DNA of 64,000 bases from JBEDUK01 sp963781595 (GCA_963781595.1 CAWAGG010000006.1:434001-498000); one strand, 5' to 3'; shown: positions 53,471 through 62,136, numbered from the stretch's first letter. Numbers and translations: made by a program. Notes: generated by a model not told the origin, from the sequence alone.

Positions 53471-54766
53471 ATGAGCGAGCGCGGACCGTTCCTGTCGAGC
53501 CCCTTCGTCGCGCGCGCCGCACGATGGGGCCTGCTGGCATGGTCGGTGATCGGCGTGCTGCTCCTGGTCGCCGGGTTCTTCTGGTACGTCCTGCGGCCCA
53601 TCCAGATCATCTTCCCGCCACTCGTCGTCGCGCTGATCGTCGTGTACCTGCTGAACCCGGCGGTCGGCGCGTTGGAGCGCCGGGGCGTGCGCCGCGTCTG
53701 GGGCACGCTCCTGCTCTACGTCGTCGTGCTGGGTGCGGTCGGGGCCCTCCTCGCCTTCCTGATCCCGATCGTCTCCCACCAGGTCGCGCAGTTCTCGAAG
53801 GGCATCCCGGATCTCCTGACCCGTTTCCAGCAGGGGCTGGATGCGTTCGCGAAGCGGTTGGGGATCCGCATCGACACGGCGAACCTGGTCCAGCAGTTCC
53901 GTCCGGGGACCGGCGAGGCGTCGATCTTCCTCGCCCGGCTCACCTCGTTCACCTCCGGCGTCGTGCGGGCGGCGTTCGTCCTGCTGCTCGGGCCGCTGCT
54001 CGCGTTCTACCTCCTGGTCGACCTGCCGAAGATCCGCCGGGGGGCGCGCACCATGGTCCCGGCGAACCGGCGGTCGGAGGCGACGTCCCTCGGCCGGAAG
54101 GTCGGCGAGACGTTCGGTGGTTTCTTCCGCGGGCAGCTCGTGGTCGCGCTTCTCGTCGGGCTGTTCGTGATGTTCGGCTTCTGGCTGATCGGGCTGCCCT
54201 ACTTCGTGGTGCTGGGGCTGCTCACGGTGCTGTTCGCCCTCGTGCCCCTCGTCGGCCTGGTGATCGCCGCGATCCCGGCGCTGTTCGTCGCCCTCACGAC
54301 CTCCGGGCCCACCGGTGGTCTGTTCCACGTGCGCGGCGGGTGGCCGCTGGCGCTCGCCAGCGTCGCGGTGCTGGTCCTCGCGCAGCAGCTCGATACGCGC
54401 TTCCTGGGACCCCGGATGCTGGATCCCAGCACGCGGCTGCACCCGATCACGGTGCTTCTGTCCCTGCTGATCGGCGGGACGCTCCTCGGGCTGTGGGGGA
54501 TGCTGCTCGCCGTCCCCGTCGTGATGGTGGGCAAGGTCATCGCCCTCTACGTGTGGGACACGAGGTCCCAGTGGCCGCCCGACGCCGTCGAGCGCGCCGT
54601 CGGCGTTGCTCCCACGCGGCCGGAGGTCGCTCCCACGCCGCGCGAGGTCGCTCCGCTCCCCTCAGAACCGTCGACGCGGCCGGATGCCGCCGCGGACGAG
54701 CCCCGCGACGATGGCGATCAGAAGGTCGAAGACCAACCGGGCGTGGAGCGCGCGGGCTCAGCCTGA
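53471..54766 (+). CDS. AI-2E family transporter (YdiK/PerM-type membrane protein)
   Basis: A 431-residue membrane protein with about eight helices. The family core is clear: WYVLRPIQIIFPPLVVALIVVYLLNPAVGALERRGVRRVWGTLLLY, LLFLIPIV-type segment with SHQVAQFSKGIPDLLTRFQQ, GPLLAFYLLVDLPKIRRGA, FFRGQLVVALLVGLFVMFGFWLIGLPYFVVLGLLTVLFALVPLVG, and LHPITVLLSLLIGGTLLGLWGMLLAVPVV. The C-terminus is a Pro/Glu-rich tail with a VAPTP-type repeat. Family members include Na+/H+ antiporters and the AI-2 exporter TqsA; the substrate here is unknown. A perfect palindrome (53455-53466) covers the ribosome site. Confidence 0.9.
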   Translation: MSERGPFLSSPFVARAARWGLLAWSVIGVLLLVAGFFWYVLRPIQIIFPPLVVALIVVYLLNPAVGALERRGVRRVWGTLLLYVVVLGAVGALLAFLIPIVSHQVAQFSKGIPDLLTRFQQGLDAFAKRLGIRIDTANLVQQFRPGTGEASIFLARLTSFTSGVVRAAFVLLLGPLLAFYLLVDLPKIRRGARTMVPANRRSEATSLGRKVGETFGGFFRGQLVVALLVGLFVMFGFWLIGLPYFVVLGLLTVLFALVPLVGLVIAAIPALFVALTTSGPTGGLFHVRGGWPLALASVAVLVLAQQLDTRFLGPRMLDPSTRLHPITVLLSLLIGGTLLGLWGMLLAVPVVMVGKVIALYVWDTRSQWPPDAVERAVGVAPTRPEVAPTPREVAPLPSEPSTRPDAAADEPRDDGDQKVEDQPGVERAGSA

Positions 54767-54811
54767 CGGTCGCGAGGCCCGGTCCGGCGCCGCGGAACCG
54801 GGTTGGGCCCG

Positions 54812-55213
54812 TCAGCCACTGGTGGCGGTCAGTGTCCCGGTCATCCCCTGCGATCGGTGGTACTTGCAGAAGAACGTGTACGTGCCGGCCGCGAACGACG
54901 GCCCGGGTGCCGTCAGCGTCTGCGACTGCCCCGGCTGGACGTCGACGTCGATCGACGTTCCCTCGATCGAGAAGTTGTGCAACGCCGACCCGTTGTTCGT
55001 CAGCACGATGTCCTGGGACGTGCTCGCGGTCACGGTCGCCGGTTCGAAGTTGAAGTCCACCATCGTGATGGCGACCGCGTTCCCGGACGACGCGGACGAG
55101 GCGGTCGTCTGGCTTGGAGGTGTGGTCGTGGCGTTCGAGCCGCCTCCCGACGAGCATGCGGTCCCGACGACGAGGATCGCCGATGCGAGCAGCACGATCG
55201 CGAGCTTGGTCAT
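54812..55213 (-). CDS. Exported cupredoxin (type I copper) protein
   Basis: A 133-residue single-domain blue-copper protein. The N-terminal signal (MTKLAIVLLASAILVVGTAC) ends at a Cys that could be lipidated, though the position -3 residue is Gly so the lipobox is weak. A Ser/Thr-rich linker precedes the beta-barrel. Type I copper ligands are all visible: His in ALHNFSI, then Cys, His and Met in FFCKYHRSQGMTG. Role probably extracytoplasmic electron transfer. The ATG at 55213 is preceded by TATGCT at 7 nt on the minus strand, a leaderless start. It is divergent from the Rrf2 gene. Confidence 0.88.
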   Translation of the reverse strand: MTKLAIVLLASAILVVGTACSSGGGSNATTTPPSQTTASSASSGNAVAITMVDFNFEPATVTASTSQDIVLTNNGSALHNFSIEGTSIDVDVQPGQSQTLTAPGPSFAAGTYTFFCKYHRSQGMTGTLTATSG

Positions 55214-55220
55214 GTCCCGC

Positions 55221-55226
55221 AGCATA
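55221..55226 (-). promoter_or_regulatory. -10 box TATGCT of the cupredoxin gene, leaderless-type
   Basis: TATGCT (minus strand, 55226 to 55221) lies 7 nt before the ATG at 55213. An upstream ATG at 55225 falls inside this box and is rejected as start for that reason. Confidence 0.5.
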
Positions 55227-55299
55227 GCCCGCTCGCGACGACTGAGCGTTGACGTTCGTGGGAGCCGGGCTTACCGTGTGAGCACGGGGGTCGGAGCCG

Positions 55300-55779
55300 A
55301 TGCTGAAGGTTTCCCAGAAGGTCGAATACGGCATGCGAGCGATGATCGAGCTCGCGATGCGCCGCGAGCGCGACGGCGACGTCCTGGTCCCCGCGCGCGC
55401 GATCGCCGAGTCGCAGCGGGTGCCGCTCCGCTTCCTCGAGCAACAGCTCGGTGCCCTGCACAAAGCCGAGCTGGTCGAGAGCTTCCGTGGCGCCGGCGGT
55501 GGCTGCCGTCTCTCCCGTGCCCCCGAAGAGATCCACGTCGCCGATGTCGTCGACGCGCTCGAGGGGCCGCTCTACCCGATGGGCTGCCTGTCCGCCGAGG
55601 ACCACACGTGCTTCGCGGACGCGCAATGCGGCCTCCAAGAGCTGTGGGGCGACGTCCAGCTCGCCATCAGGCAGGTGTTCGAACGCATGACGCTCGCGGA
55701 CATGGTTGCGAAGCATCGGAAGCTGACCGAGCGGTCGGTGTTCGCGCCGAGCGAGCTGCTCGTTCGACCCAAGGTCTGA
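55300..55779 (+). CDS. Rrf2-family (Fe-S type) transcriptional regulator
   Basis: A 159-residue Rrf2 regulator. The winged helix is standard (KVEYGMRAMIELAMRR; PARAIAESQRVPLRFLEQQLGALHKAELVESFRGAGGGCRLSRAP). Beyond it Cys96, Cys104 and Cys110 form a cluster like that which binds [2Fe-2S] or [4Fe-4S] in IscR/NsrR/RsrR. It may sense iron-sulfur status, redox or nitric oxide. The divergent cupredoxin gene 86 bp away is a candidate target. ATG start. Confidence 0.88.
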   Translation: MLKVSQKVEYGMRAMIELAMRRERDGDVLVPARAIAESQRVPLRFLEQQLGALHKAELVESFRGAGGGCRLSRAPEEIHVADVVDALEGPLYPMGCLSAEDHTCFADAQCGLQELWGDVQLAIRQVFERMTLADMVAKHRKLTERSVFAPSELLVRPKV

Positions 55780-55827
55780 GCACAGCCGAACGCCGCGCGG
55801 AACGTCCTGCGCTGGAGCGCGGTTCGC

Positions 55828-56463
55828 TCAGGCGCCGTGGACGGTCGCCGTCATCGAGGGGTCGACCTCGATCCAGCCCCCGCCCGAGGAGAGCGCGTCG
55901 CGCAGCTGCTCCGCGGCCGGGAACCCGTTCTGCGCGCGCTGGCCCAGTCGCACCAGGTCGATCGTGCGCACGAGCAGGATGTGGTCCTCGGCGGCGCGCC
56001 GGGAGACGTCCTCTGCCACGGGCGTGTCTCGCTCCGCGAGCGCCTGGCTGTTGCGGAACGTGTTGACGACCATGAGGACGGGCGTCTCCTCGTCCTTGCC
56101 CGACCGCGCGCGACGGAGCATCGCCTGCGCCACGTCGTGCTTGGTGACGTTGCCGTCATCCGACCACGTCACCTGGACCGACGCCCATGGCCGGCCGTCG
56201 GCGTCGGGGAGCCACAGCTCCTCGCCGTCGTTCGCGCGGCCCTTCCGCGTCACGTCGAGCCCGAGGTCCTCGTGCAGGAACCGGACGACCTCGTTGGTCA
56301 GCTCCTCGCCGGACACGAGCAGGATCCGCTTGCCTCTGCGGGCATCGTCCAGCGCTCGGGTCAGGGTCGCGATCTCCGCGGTGAGCGCGTCGATCCGCGC
56401 GCGGAGCGATCGCTCATCGCCGACCTCCATCTCGTCGAGATAGGAGGGAAACTCTTCGGTCAT
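55828..56463 (-). CDS. Hypothetical coiled-coil protein, possible nuclease-like fold
   Basis: A 211-residue protein I do not recognise. Residues 20-45 form a short coiled coil (LRARIDALTAEIATLTRALDDARRG). The following domain (ILLVSGEELTNEVVRFLHEDLGLDVTRKGR; EELWLPDADGRPWASVQVTWSDDGNVTKHDVAQAMLRRA; ETPVLMVVNTFRNSQALAERD; DHILLVRTIDLVRLG) has the helix-strand rhythm of a PD-(D/E)XK restriction-like fold, but the E-x-K position reads Gln-Val-Thr, so catalysis is doubtful. Function unknown. Start choice among ATG 56463, ATG 56469 and GTG 56478 is not decided by the sequence. It is convergent with the Rrf2 gene and separate from rlmN by 86 bp. Confidence 0.6.
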   Translation of the reverse strand: MTEEFPSYLDEMEVGDERSLRARIDALTAEIATLTRALDDARRGKRILLVSGEELTNEVVRFLHEDLGLDVTRKGRANDGEELWLPDADGRPWASVQVTWSDDGNVTKHDVAQAMLRRARSGKDEETPVLMVVNTFRNSQALAERDTPVAEDVSRRAAEDHILLVRTIDLVRLGQRAQNGFPAAEQLRDALSSGGGWIEVDPSMTATVHGA

Positions 56464-56549
56464 GGCCATCGGTTCCACCCGGTGCGCGCCATCGGCGGAC
56501 GCTGGACCGGGGCCTCCGATGCCAGTTATCGGACGGTCCCAGCCACTCC

Positions 56550-57632
56550 TTAACCCACAAGCACCGGGTTCTTGGAACCTCTTTCCGACGCCTTTCGGCC
56601 CTCATGCTCGAGCCGGAGCTGTCCGCACGCCGCGTCGATCGTCCGACCACGCGTGTCGCGGACCGTGACGTTGACGCGGCGGGCCCGCAGGCGCTGGGCG
56701 AACGCCTCGATCCTTCCCCGCGGGCTCGGCCTCGACGGCCAGCCCGGCGTCGGGTTCAGCGGGATCAGGTTGACGTGTGCGTGCAACCGCCGAGCGATCG
56801 GCGCGAGGAGCTCCGCCTGGTCGGTCGAATCGTTCACGCCGGCGATCATCGCCCACTCGATGCTCGGCCGACGGCGGGTCCGCTCGCGCCAGCGGGCGAT
56901 CGCGGCCTCCAGCTCGCGCAACGGCCAGAGGCGGTTCGCCGGAACGAGCTCGTCGCGGAGCCCGTCGTCGGCGGCGTGGAGGCTCACGGCGAGGCCGACC
57001 TGCGGGTGCGCGACCGCCAGCCGGTCGATCCCGGGGACGACGCCGACCGTCGAGACCGTGATATGGCGCGCGCCGAGCCGCATGCCCTCGGGATCCGTGA
57101 GGCGAGCGATGGCGGCGAACACGTGCCGTTCGTTCGACATCGGCTCGCCCATGCCCATGAACACGACGTTCGTCAGGCGTCGTGGGGTCCGATCGGGGAG
57201 CCGGCTCGCCTCTCGCTTCGCCCACGCGACCTGCGCGGCGATCTGGCCGGCCGTGAGGTTCCCCAGCAGGCCCATCTGGCCCGTCGCGCAGAACCCGCAG
57301 TCCATCGCGCACCCGGCCTGGGATGAGATGCAGGCCGTGACGCGGTCGGCGTAGCCCATCAGGACGACCTCGATCACGTGCCGGCCGCCGAGCCTCAGCA
57401 GGGCCTTGCGCGTCGCGCCGCGGTCGGCGGTTCGTTCGTCCAGGAGCTCGGTGCCGAACGGCAGCTCGACGGTCAGGCGCTCCCGAAGGGTCGCCGGGAG
57501 TTCCGTCATCTCTGCGTAGGTCGCGCCGCGACGCCACACCTGCGCGTACACCTGGCGCGCCCGGAACGGCGGCTCGCCCCAGGCGACGAGCCGTTCGGTC
57601 AGCTCCGGGAGGGTGAGGTCGAAGATGTCCAT
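56550..57632 (-). CDS. rlmN: 23S rRNA (adenine-2503-C2)/tRNA (adenine-37-C2) methyltransferase RlmN
   Basis: Radical-SAM enzyme methylating A2503 and, in some bacteria, tRNA A37. The 360-residue protein has the cluster motif CxxxCxxC (CAMDCGFCATGQMGLLGNL), GMGEPMSN, HITVSTVGVVPGIDRLA, and SLHAADDGLRDELVPAN, followed by IEWAMIAGVNDS and HVNLIPLNPTPG. The catalytic C-terminal Cys is in DAACGQLR. Together these are the RlmN/Cfr set; the tail and context favour RlmN. ATG at 57632. It is divergent from tldD with a 45-bp gap. Confidence 0.94.
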   Translation of the reverse strand: MDIFDLTLPELTERLVAWGEPPFRARQVYAQVWRRGATYAEMTELPATLRERLTVELPFGTELLDERTADRGATRKALLRLGGRHVIEVVLMGYADRVTACISSQAGCAMDCGFCATGQMGLLGNLTAGQIAAQVAWAKREASRLPDRTPRRLTNVVFMGMGEPMSNERHVFAAIARLTDPEGMRLGARHITVSTVGVVPGIDRLAVAHPQVGLAVSLHAADDGLRDELVPANRLWPLRELEAAIARWRERTRRRPSIEWAMIAGVNDSTDQAELLAPIARRLHAHVNLIPLNPTPGWPSRPSPRGRIEAFAQRLRARRVNVTVRDTRGRTIDAACGQLRLEHEGRKASERGSKNPVLVG

Positions 57633-57663
57633 GACGCACCCGAGCCTACGCGAGCGGGTCGTA

Positions 57664-57669
57664 TAGCAT
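57664..57669 (+). promoter_or_regulatory. -10 box TAGCAT of tldD, leaderless-type
   Basis: TAGCAT lies 8 nt before the tldD ATG at 57678. There is no ribosome site in that gap, so a leaderless transcript is likely. Confidence 0.5.
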
Positions 57670-57677
57670 CGGCGCCC

Positions 57678-59075
57678 ATGCCTGCGTCCATGCTGGATCG
57701 AGAGCTCGCCGAGGAGGTCCTGCGCGTCGCGCGCCGCCGCGGCGGCTCGTTCGCCGAGGTGTTCGTCGAGGAACGCGAGAGCACGTCGGTCAGGCTCGAC
57801 GACGGCAAGGTGGAGGAGCTCACCAGCGGGCGCGACCGCGGCGCGGGCGTCCGGGTGGTCCTGGGCACGTCCTACGGCTACGCGTACTCGAACCGACTGG
57901 ACCGGGAGGCACTCCTGGCCGTCGCGGAGGCGGCGTCGGCGGCGCTGCGCGAAGGTCCCGCCGGGACGGTCGTGGGTCTCAGGCGGATCGACGGTCCGCC
58001 GGTGAACCGGGTCGAACGGCCGGCTGCCGACGTCGCGGCCGCCGACAAGGTCGCGTGGTTGCGCGAGGTCGACGCCGCCGCTCGCGCCACCGGTCGCGAG
58101 GTCCGGCAGGTCGTCAGCGTCTACGGGGATTCGATCCAGCGGATCCTGATCGCCGCCTCGGACGGGCGCTGGGTCGAAGAGACCCGCCCTCGGATCCGGC
58201 TGGTCGCGCAGGTCGTCGCCGCCCGGGACGACCTCATCCAGACCGGGTGGTACGGCCCGGCGGCGATGAGCGGGGTCGAGTTCCTCGACCGGTTCGCGCC
58301 GAGCGCGATCGGCCGGAAGGCGGCGACCCGCGCCGTGACGATGCTGGATTCGATCCCCGCGCCGGCCGGCGAGATGACGGTGGTGCTCGGGCCTGGCATG
58401 GGTGGCGTGCTGTTCCACGAGGCCGTCGGGCACCCGCTCGAGGTCGACACCGTCGACAAGGAGGCCTCGGTGTACCGCGGTCGGACCGGCGATCTGGTCG
58501 CCTCGCCCCTGATCACCGGGGTCGACGACGCCACCATCCCCAACGGTTGGGGCTCGTTCACGTTCGACGACGAGGGCACGCCGTCCGAGCGCACGACCCT
58601 GTTCGAGGCGGGCGTCCTGCGCAGCTTGCTGTACGACCGGATCCGGGCGGAGAAGGACGAGGTCCCGTCCACCGCGAACGGGCGCCGCCAGTCGTACGCT
58701 CATCCGCCGATCCCGCGGATGACGAACACCTACATCCTGAACGGCCCGTCGACCGCCGCCGACGTCCTGTCCTCGACCGAGCACGGGGTCTACGTGGAGA
58801 ACCTCGGCGGCGGCCAGGTGAACCCGGCGACGGGGGACTTCGTGTTCGGCGTCAGCGAGGGCTTCCTGATCGAACGCGGCCGGATCACGACGCCCGTGCG
58901 GGGCGCGAATCTGATCGGGCGCGCGATCGAGACGATGAGCGCGGTCGACGCGGTCGCGGACGACTTCGACACCTGGGAGGGCGTGTGCGGGAAGGACGGC
59001 CAGCATGCGCCGGTCGGGAGCGGTTCGCCGACGCTGCGCATCTCCCGCATCACGGTGGGGGGAACCGGTGCCTGA
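57678..59075 (+). CDS. tldD: TldD-type zinc metalloprotease subunit
   Basis: Catalytic half of the TldD/TldE heterodimer, which trims unstructured peptides such as modified microcin or antitoxin precursors. The 465-residue protein has the metal motif HExxxH (LFHEAVGHPLEVD) and conserved GEMTVVLGPGMGGVLFHEA, GSFTFDDEGTPSERTTLFEAGVL, GGQVNPATGDFVFGVSEGFLIERGRITTPVRGANLIG. The N-terminal part RESTSVRLDDGKVEELTSGRDRGAGVRVV is family-typical. It overlaps tldE by 8 bp. Confidence 0.93.
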   Translation: MPASMLDRELAEEVLRVARRRGGSFAEVFVEERESTSVRLDDGKVEELTSGRDRGAGVRVVLGTSYGYAYSNRLDREALLAVAEAASAALREGPAGTVVGLRRIDGPPVNRVERPAADVAAADKVAWLREVDAAARATGREVRQVVSVYGDSIQRILIAASDGRWVEETRPRIRLVAQVVAARDDLIQTGWYGPAAMSGVEFLDRFAPSAIGRKAATRAVTMLDSIPAPAGEMTVVLGPGMGGVLFHEAVGHPLEVDTVDKEASVYRGRTGDLVASPLITGVDDATIPNGWGSFTFDDEGTPSERTTLFEAGVLRSLLYDRIRAEKDEVPSTANGRRQSYAHPPIPRMTNTYILNGPSTAADVLSSTEHGVYVENLGGGQVNPATGDFVFGVSEGFLIERGRITTPVRGANLIGRAIETMSAVDAVADDFDTWEGVCGKDGQHAPVGSGSPTLRISRITVGGTGA

Positions 59076-60420
59076 CGTCCTGGATCTGGCCGAGCTGTGT
59101 GCGGCGGCCGTCGACGCCGCGGGTCCGGGCGAGGCCGTCGAGGCCTTCGCCGAGGAAGGACGGCGAACCGAGGCCAGCGCGTTCCACGGCGAGGTCGAGG
59201 GGCTCGAGTTCGCCGAATCGCGCGGCGTGGGCGTACGGGTGATCGGTGACCACCGGCTCGGCTACGCGTACGCGGCCGACCCGACGGTCGACGAGGTGCG
59301 CGCCGCCGTGGCGCTGGCGCGCGCCAACGCCGCCCTCGCCGAGCCCGACGAGGGCAATGCGCTCCCGCCGTCGGCGCAGGCCGAACCGCTCCCCGAGCTG
59401 TTCGACGAACGGACCGCGAACGCCTCGACCGACCGGAAGGTGGCGCTCGCGCTCGATCTCGAGGGGCGGACGATCGGCATCGATCCGCGGGTGACGAAGG
59501 TCGACACGGCGCGGTTCGGCGACGCGGTCTCGCGCCTGGCGATCGCCTCGACGGCGGGCGTAAGCGCCGAGTACTCGCGAACCGACGCGTGGTGCGTCTC
59601 GGTCGCGCTCGCGGTCGCCGGCGAGGAGACCCAGACGGGATATTCGTTCCGGATCGCGAGGGCGGTCGACGAATTGGACTGGCACGACGTCGCGGACGAG
59701 GCGGTCGATAGGGCCGTCCGGCTCCTGGGGGCCGTGAAGCCGCCGACGGCGCACGTCCCGGTGGTCTTCGATCGGTTCGCGGCGACATCGTTCCTCGGCG
59801 TGCTGGCCGGGCCGCTGTCCGCGGAGGCCGTGCAGAAGGGTCGGTCGCTGTTCGCCACGCTCGTCGGCGAGCAGGTCGGCTCGGAGTTGGTCAACCTGGT
59901 TGACGATGGACGGCGACTGGATGGACCGTCGTCCGCTCCGTTCGATGACGAGGGCGTTCCGTCGGGCCGCACCGAGCTGTTCACGCGGGGGGTCCTGAAC
60001 GGGTTCCTGCACAACACGTACACGGCGCTGCGAGCCGGCGGCGCGCAGCGTTCGACCGGCAACGCCTCGCGGGCCGGATACAGGTCCGCGCCCGGGGTGG
60101 GCACGACGAACCTCTACCTCGAACCCGGGGAGCTGACCCTCGCGGAGATCCTCGCCCGCGCCGACGGCGGCGTTCTGATCCAGGAGGTCTCGGGCGTCCA
60201 TTCGGGCGTGAACCCCATCAGCGGCGAATTCTCCGTGGGCGCGACCGGGCTGCGCATCGCCGGAGGGACGCTCGGCGAGCCGCTGCGGGAGATGACGATC
60301 GCCTCGACGCTGCCCGAGATGCTCGAGCGCGTGAGCGGGGTCGGGAACGATCTCCGCTTCTTCTCGAGCGTCGGGACGCCGACGATCCTGATCGACGAGA
60401 TGACGCTCGCCGGCGTCTGA
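59068..60420 (+). CDS. tldE: TldE/PmbA-type partner subunit
   Basis: Non-catalytic partner of TldD. The 450-residue protein matches the PmbA/TldE branch: FAESRGVGVRVIGDHRLGYAYA, SAEYSRTDAWCVSV, VVFDRFAATSFLGVLAGPLSAEAVQKGRSLFA, DDEGVPSGRTELFTRGVLNGFLHNTYTAL, and GVLIQEVSGVHSGVNPISGEFSVGATGLRI. It lacks HExxxH as expected. GTG at 59068 with GTGGGGGG upstream. No obvious peptide substrate gene lies nearby, so the heterodimer probably has a general role. Confidence 0.93.
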   Translation: MPDVLDLAELCAAAVDAAGPGEAVEAFAEEGRRTEASAFHGEVEGLEFAESRGVGVRVIGDHRLGYAYAADPTVDEVRAAVALARANAALAEPDEGNALPPSAQAEPLPELFDERTANASTDRKVALALDLEGRTIGIDPRVTKVDTARFGDAVSRLAIASTAGVSAEYSRTDAWCVSVALAVAGEETQTGYSFRIARAVDELDWHDVADEAVDRAVRLLGAVKPPTAHVPVVFDRFAATSFLGVLAGPLSAEAVQKGRSLFATLVGEQVGSELVNLVDDGRRLDGPSSAPFDDEGVPSGRTELFTRGVLNGFLHNTYTALRAGGAQRSTGNASRAGYRSAPGVGTTNLYLEPGELTLAEILARADGGVLIQEVSGVHSGVNPISGEFSVGATGLRIAGGTLGEPLREMTIASTLPEMLERVSGVGNDLRFFSSVGTPTILIDEMTLAGV

Positions 60421-60423
60421 ACG

Positions 60424-60840
60424 TCAGCTCTTCGTGGGGAGCTTCGAGACCTGGGAGAGGGCGCGTTCGACCGCGATGCAGTGGTCGTCGACGAAGTCCA
60501 TCCCGGCGGCCTCTGCGATCCGGCGCGCCTCGTCGGACACGATCCCCTGCTGGAGCCAGAGCGCCTTCGCCCCGATCGCCGCGGCCTGCTCCGCCACGCC
60601 GGCGGCGTCCTCCGAGGGGCGGAAGACGTCCACGATGTCGACGGGCTCGGGGATGTCGGCGAGCGTCCGATAGACCTTCTCGCCGAACAGTTCGTCGGCG
60701 AACGGGTTCACGGGGATGATGCGCCACCCGTGGAGCTGCATCTGCTGCGGGACCGAGTGCGCGGACTTGCCGGGGTCGCGCGAGGCGCCGACGACCGCGA
60801 TCGTGGTGGACTCCTCCAGGATCCGCTTCGGCGTCCTCAT
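60424..60840 (-). CDS. CoA-binding (YccU-like) domain protein
   Basis: A 138-residue Rossmann-like CoA-binding protein: TTIAVVGASRDPGKSAHSVPQQMQLHGWRIIPVNPFADELFGEKVYRTLADIPEPVDIVDVFRPSEDAAGVAEQAAAIGAKALWLQQGIVSDEARRIAEAAGMDFVDDHCIAVE, all family signature. The conserved His/Cys near DDHCIAVE is usual. Function unknown beyond CoA binding, and it may be a sensor. Its ATG overlaps the stop of the upstream membrane protein (ATGA), so the two are translated together. Confidence 0.88.
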   Translation of the reverse strand: MRTPKRILEESTTIAVVGASRDPGKSAHSVPQQMQLHGWRIIPVNPFADELFGEKVYRTLADIPEPVDIVDVFRPSEDAAGVAEQAAAIGAKALWLQQGIVSDEARRIAEAAGMDFVDDHCIAVERALSQVSKLPTKS

Positions 60841-61979
60841 CGCCCGCTCCCGGTGACGCGCGGGATGGCCTGTGTGGTCAGACCCTCGGGATCCTCGGGC
60901 CGGCGGTTCGGCGGCCGGACGGGCGGCTTGGCCGTGAGGCCTCCCCGCCGCGGCCCGGACCAGAGCGCCGGCGGTGCGTCGATCTCGTAGGCGATCCGGT
61001 ACACGATGTCCTCGTAGTTCACGCGCCATCCGCGGAAATGCGGCCATGCCTCCTCGGGTGTCCGCTCCATCGGGAAGCCGACCGCCCGGAGCCGTTCGAT
61101 GCCCTGCTCGAACTCCTCGAACGTGAGCTTGATCGGCGCGCCGGGCATGGGATCGGGGTCGTAGCGCATCCCGATCGTCGTCGCCAACTGCCGCATGCAG
61201 CCGAACCCCATCTGGATCGCCAGCCGCGCCTGGATCGGTGCCGCAGACGGGGACACCGCATGGTAGAGCGCGGCGCCGTCCATCACAGCGAGCAGAGCGA
61301 TCAGCCAGTTCGCCAGCGGATCCTGGGACCGGAACCGGATGAGGATCGGGTAGCTCGCGTGGCTCTCGGACACGTCGGCGGCCCACCGCTCCCACTGGCG
61401 GAAGAAGTCCGGCAGCTCATCGGTGGTGATCGCCCAACGGCTCCTGGAGAGGAGCTCCGGTCCCCACGCGGGGCGGCCGGCGCGGACCGCCACGAGCGTC
61501 ACCTCGGTCTCCCGGCGGTTGTAGGCGCCGTAGAGCGTGGGCAGGTAGGCGATCTGGAGCGCCACGACGATCAGGCCCGTCGCGCCGGCGAGGAAGTCCA
61601 CGACCGTCGGTTCGCCAGCGTTCGTCGAATCGAACCCGAGCGTCAGCAACGACGAGCCTGACTCGCGCAGCGCCGCGGCCAATGACGTGGTGCTCGGCCA
61701 CAGGAGGAGGCCGAACCCGACGAAGTACGCGACGAGCCAGACGCCGAGCATCGCGGCCAGCATCAAGGGGGCGTCGAAGGCCAGCACGGCGTTGCGGCGT
61801 CGATAGTCCCTGATCGAACCGGTCAGGGCCTGGAACGACCGCGACGTCACCCTGTCCGTCACGCGCATCACGCGCCCGGCGCGCCCGCCTGGCATGACCA
61901 GGCTGCGGAGCACGCTGAGGGACGTCACCACGACGAGCGCCGCCCCGAGGATCGCGCCGATGACACGGATGGTTTCCAC
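60837..61979 (-). CDS. Two-helix pore-like membrane protein with cytoplasmic domain
   Basis: A 380-residue protein. After an N-terminal helix (IRVIGAILGAALVVVTSLSVLRSLVMP) two helices flank a re-entrant-like loop: LMLAAMLGVWLVAYFVGFGLLLW, then LRESGSSLLTLGFDSTN, then VDFLAGATGLIVVALQIAYLPTLYGAYN. The SLLTLGFD segment resembles a degenerate potassium-channel filter (TxGxG not kept). The remaining 220 residues are cytoplasmic helical (ELPDFFRQWERWAADVSESHASYPILIRFRSQD). I read it as an ion-channel-like protein whose selectivity is unknown. It is coupled to the CoA-binding protein by an ATGA overlap. Confidence 0.78.
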   Translation of the reverse strand: METIRVIGAILGAALVVVTSLSVLRSLVMPGGRAGRVMRVTDRVTSRSFQALTGSIRDYRRRNAVLAFDAPLMLAAMLGVWLVAYFVGFGLLLWPSTTSLAAALRESGSSLLTLGFDSTNAGEPTVVDFLAGATGLIVVALQIAYLPTLYGAYNRRETEVTLVAVRAGRPAWGPELLSRSRWAITTDELPDFFRQWERWAADVSESHASYPILIRFRSQDPLANWLIALLAVMDGAALYHAVSPSAAPIQARLAIQMGFGCMRQLATTIGMRYDPDPMPGAPIKLTFEEFEQGIERLRAVGFPMERTPEEAWPHFRGWRVNYEDIVYRIAYEIDAPPALWSGPRRGGLTAKPPVRPPNRRPEDPEGLTTQAIPRVTGSGR

Positions 61980-62065
61980 GGATGAACAGATACCACCTTC
62001 GGCGCGAACGAGGCGCTTCGAGCCGCGCGGAAGCGGTCCACGAGCCGGCTGTCGACCGTGACTTG

Positions 62066-62092
62066 TTAGCAGTCTCGATGATAGAGTGCTAG
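62066..62092 (+). promoter_or_regulatory. CIRCE operator upstream of groEL
   Basis: TTAGCAGTC and GAGTGCTAG flank a 9-nt spacer, matching the CIRCE consensus TTAGCACTC-N9-GAGTGCTAA at 16 of 18 arm positions. It lies 45 bp upstream of the groEL ATG, where HrcA would repress transcription until heat stress. HrcA itself is not in the window. Confidence 0.9.
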
Positions 62093-62136
62093 CAATCGTA
62101 GGAGCCGATCCTCAAGGTCGAGAACAAGGAGGCAGC

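Noticed and set aside
54778..54802. Possible bidirectional terminator between the AI-2E transporter and cupredoxin genes
   Set aside because: Only a 6-bp stem (CCCGGT/ACCGGG) with a 13-nt loop and no T-run; too weak to report as a feature.
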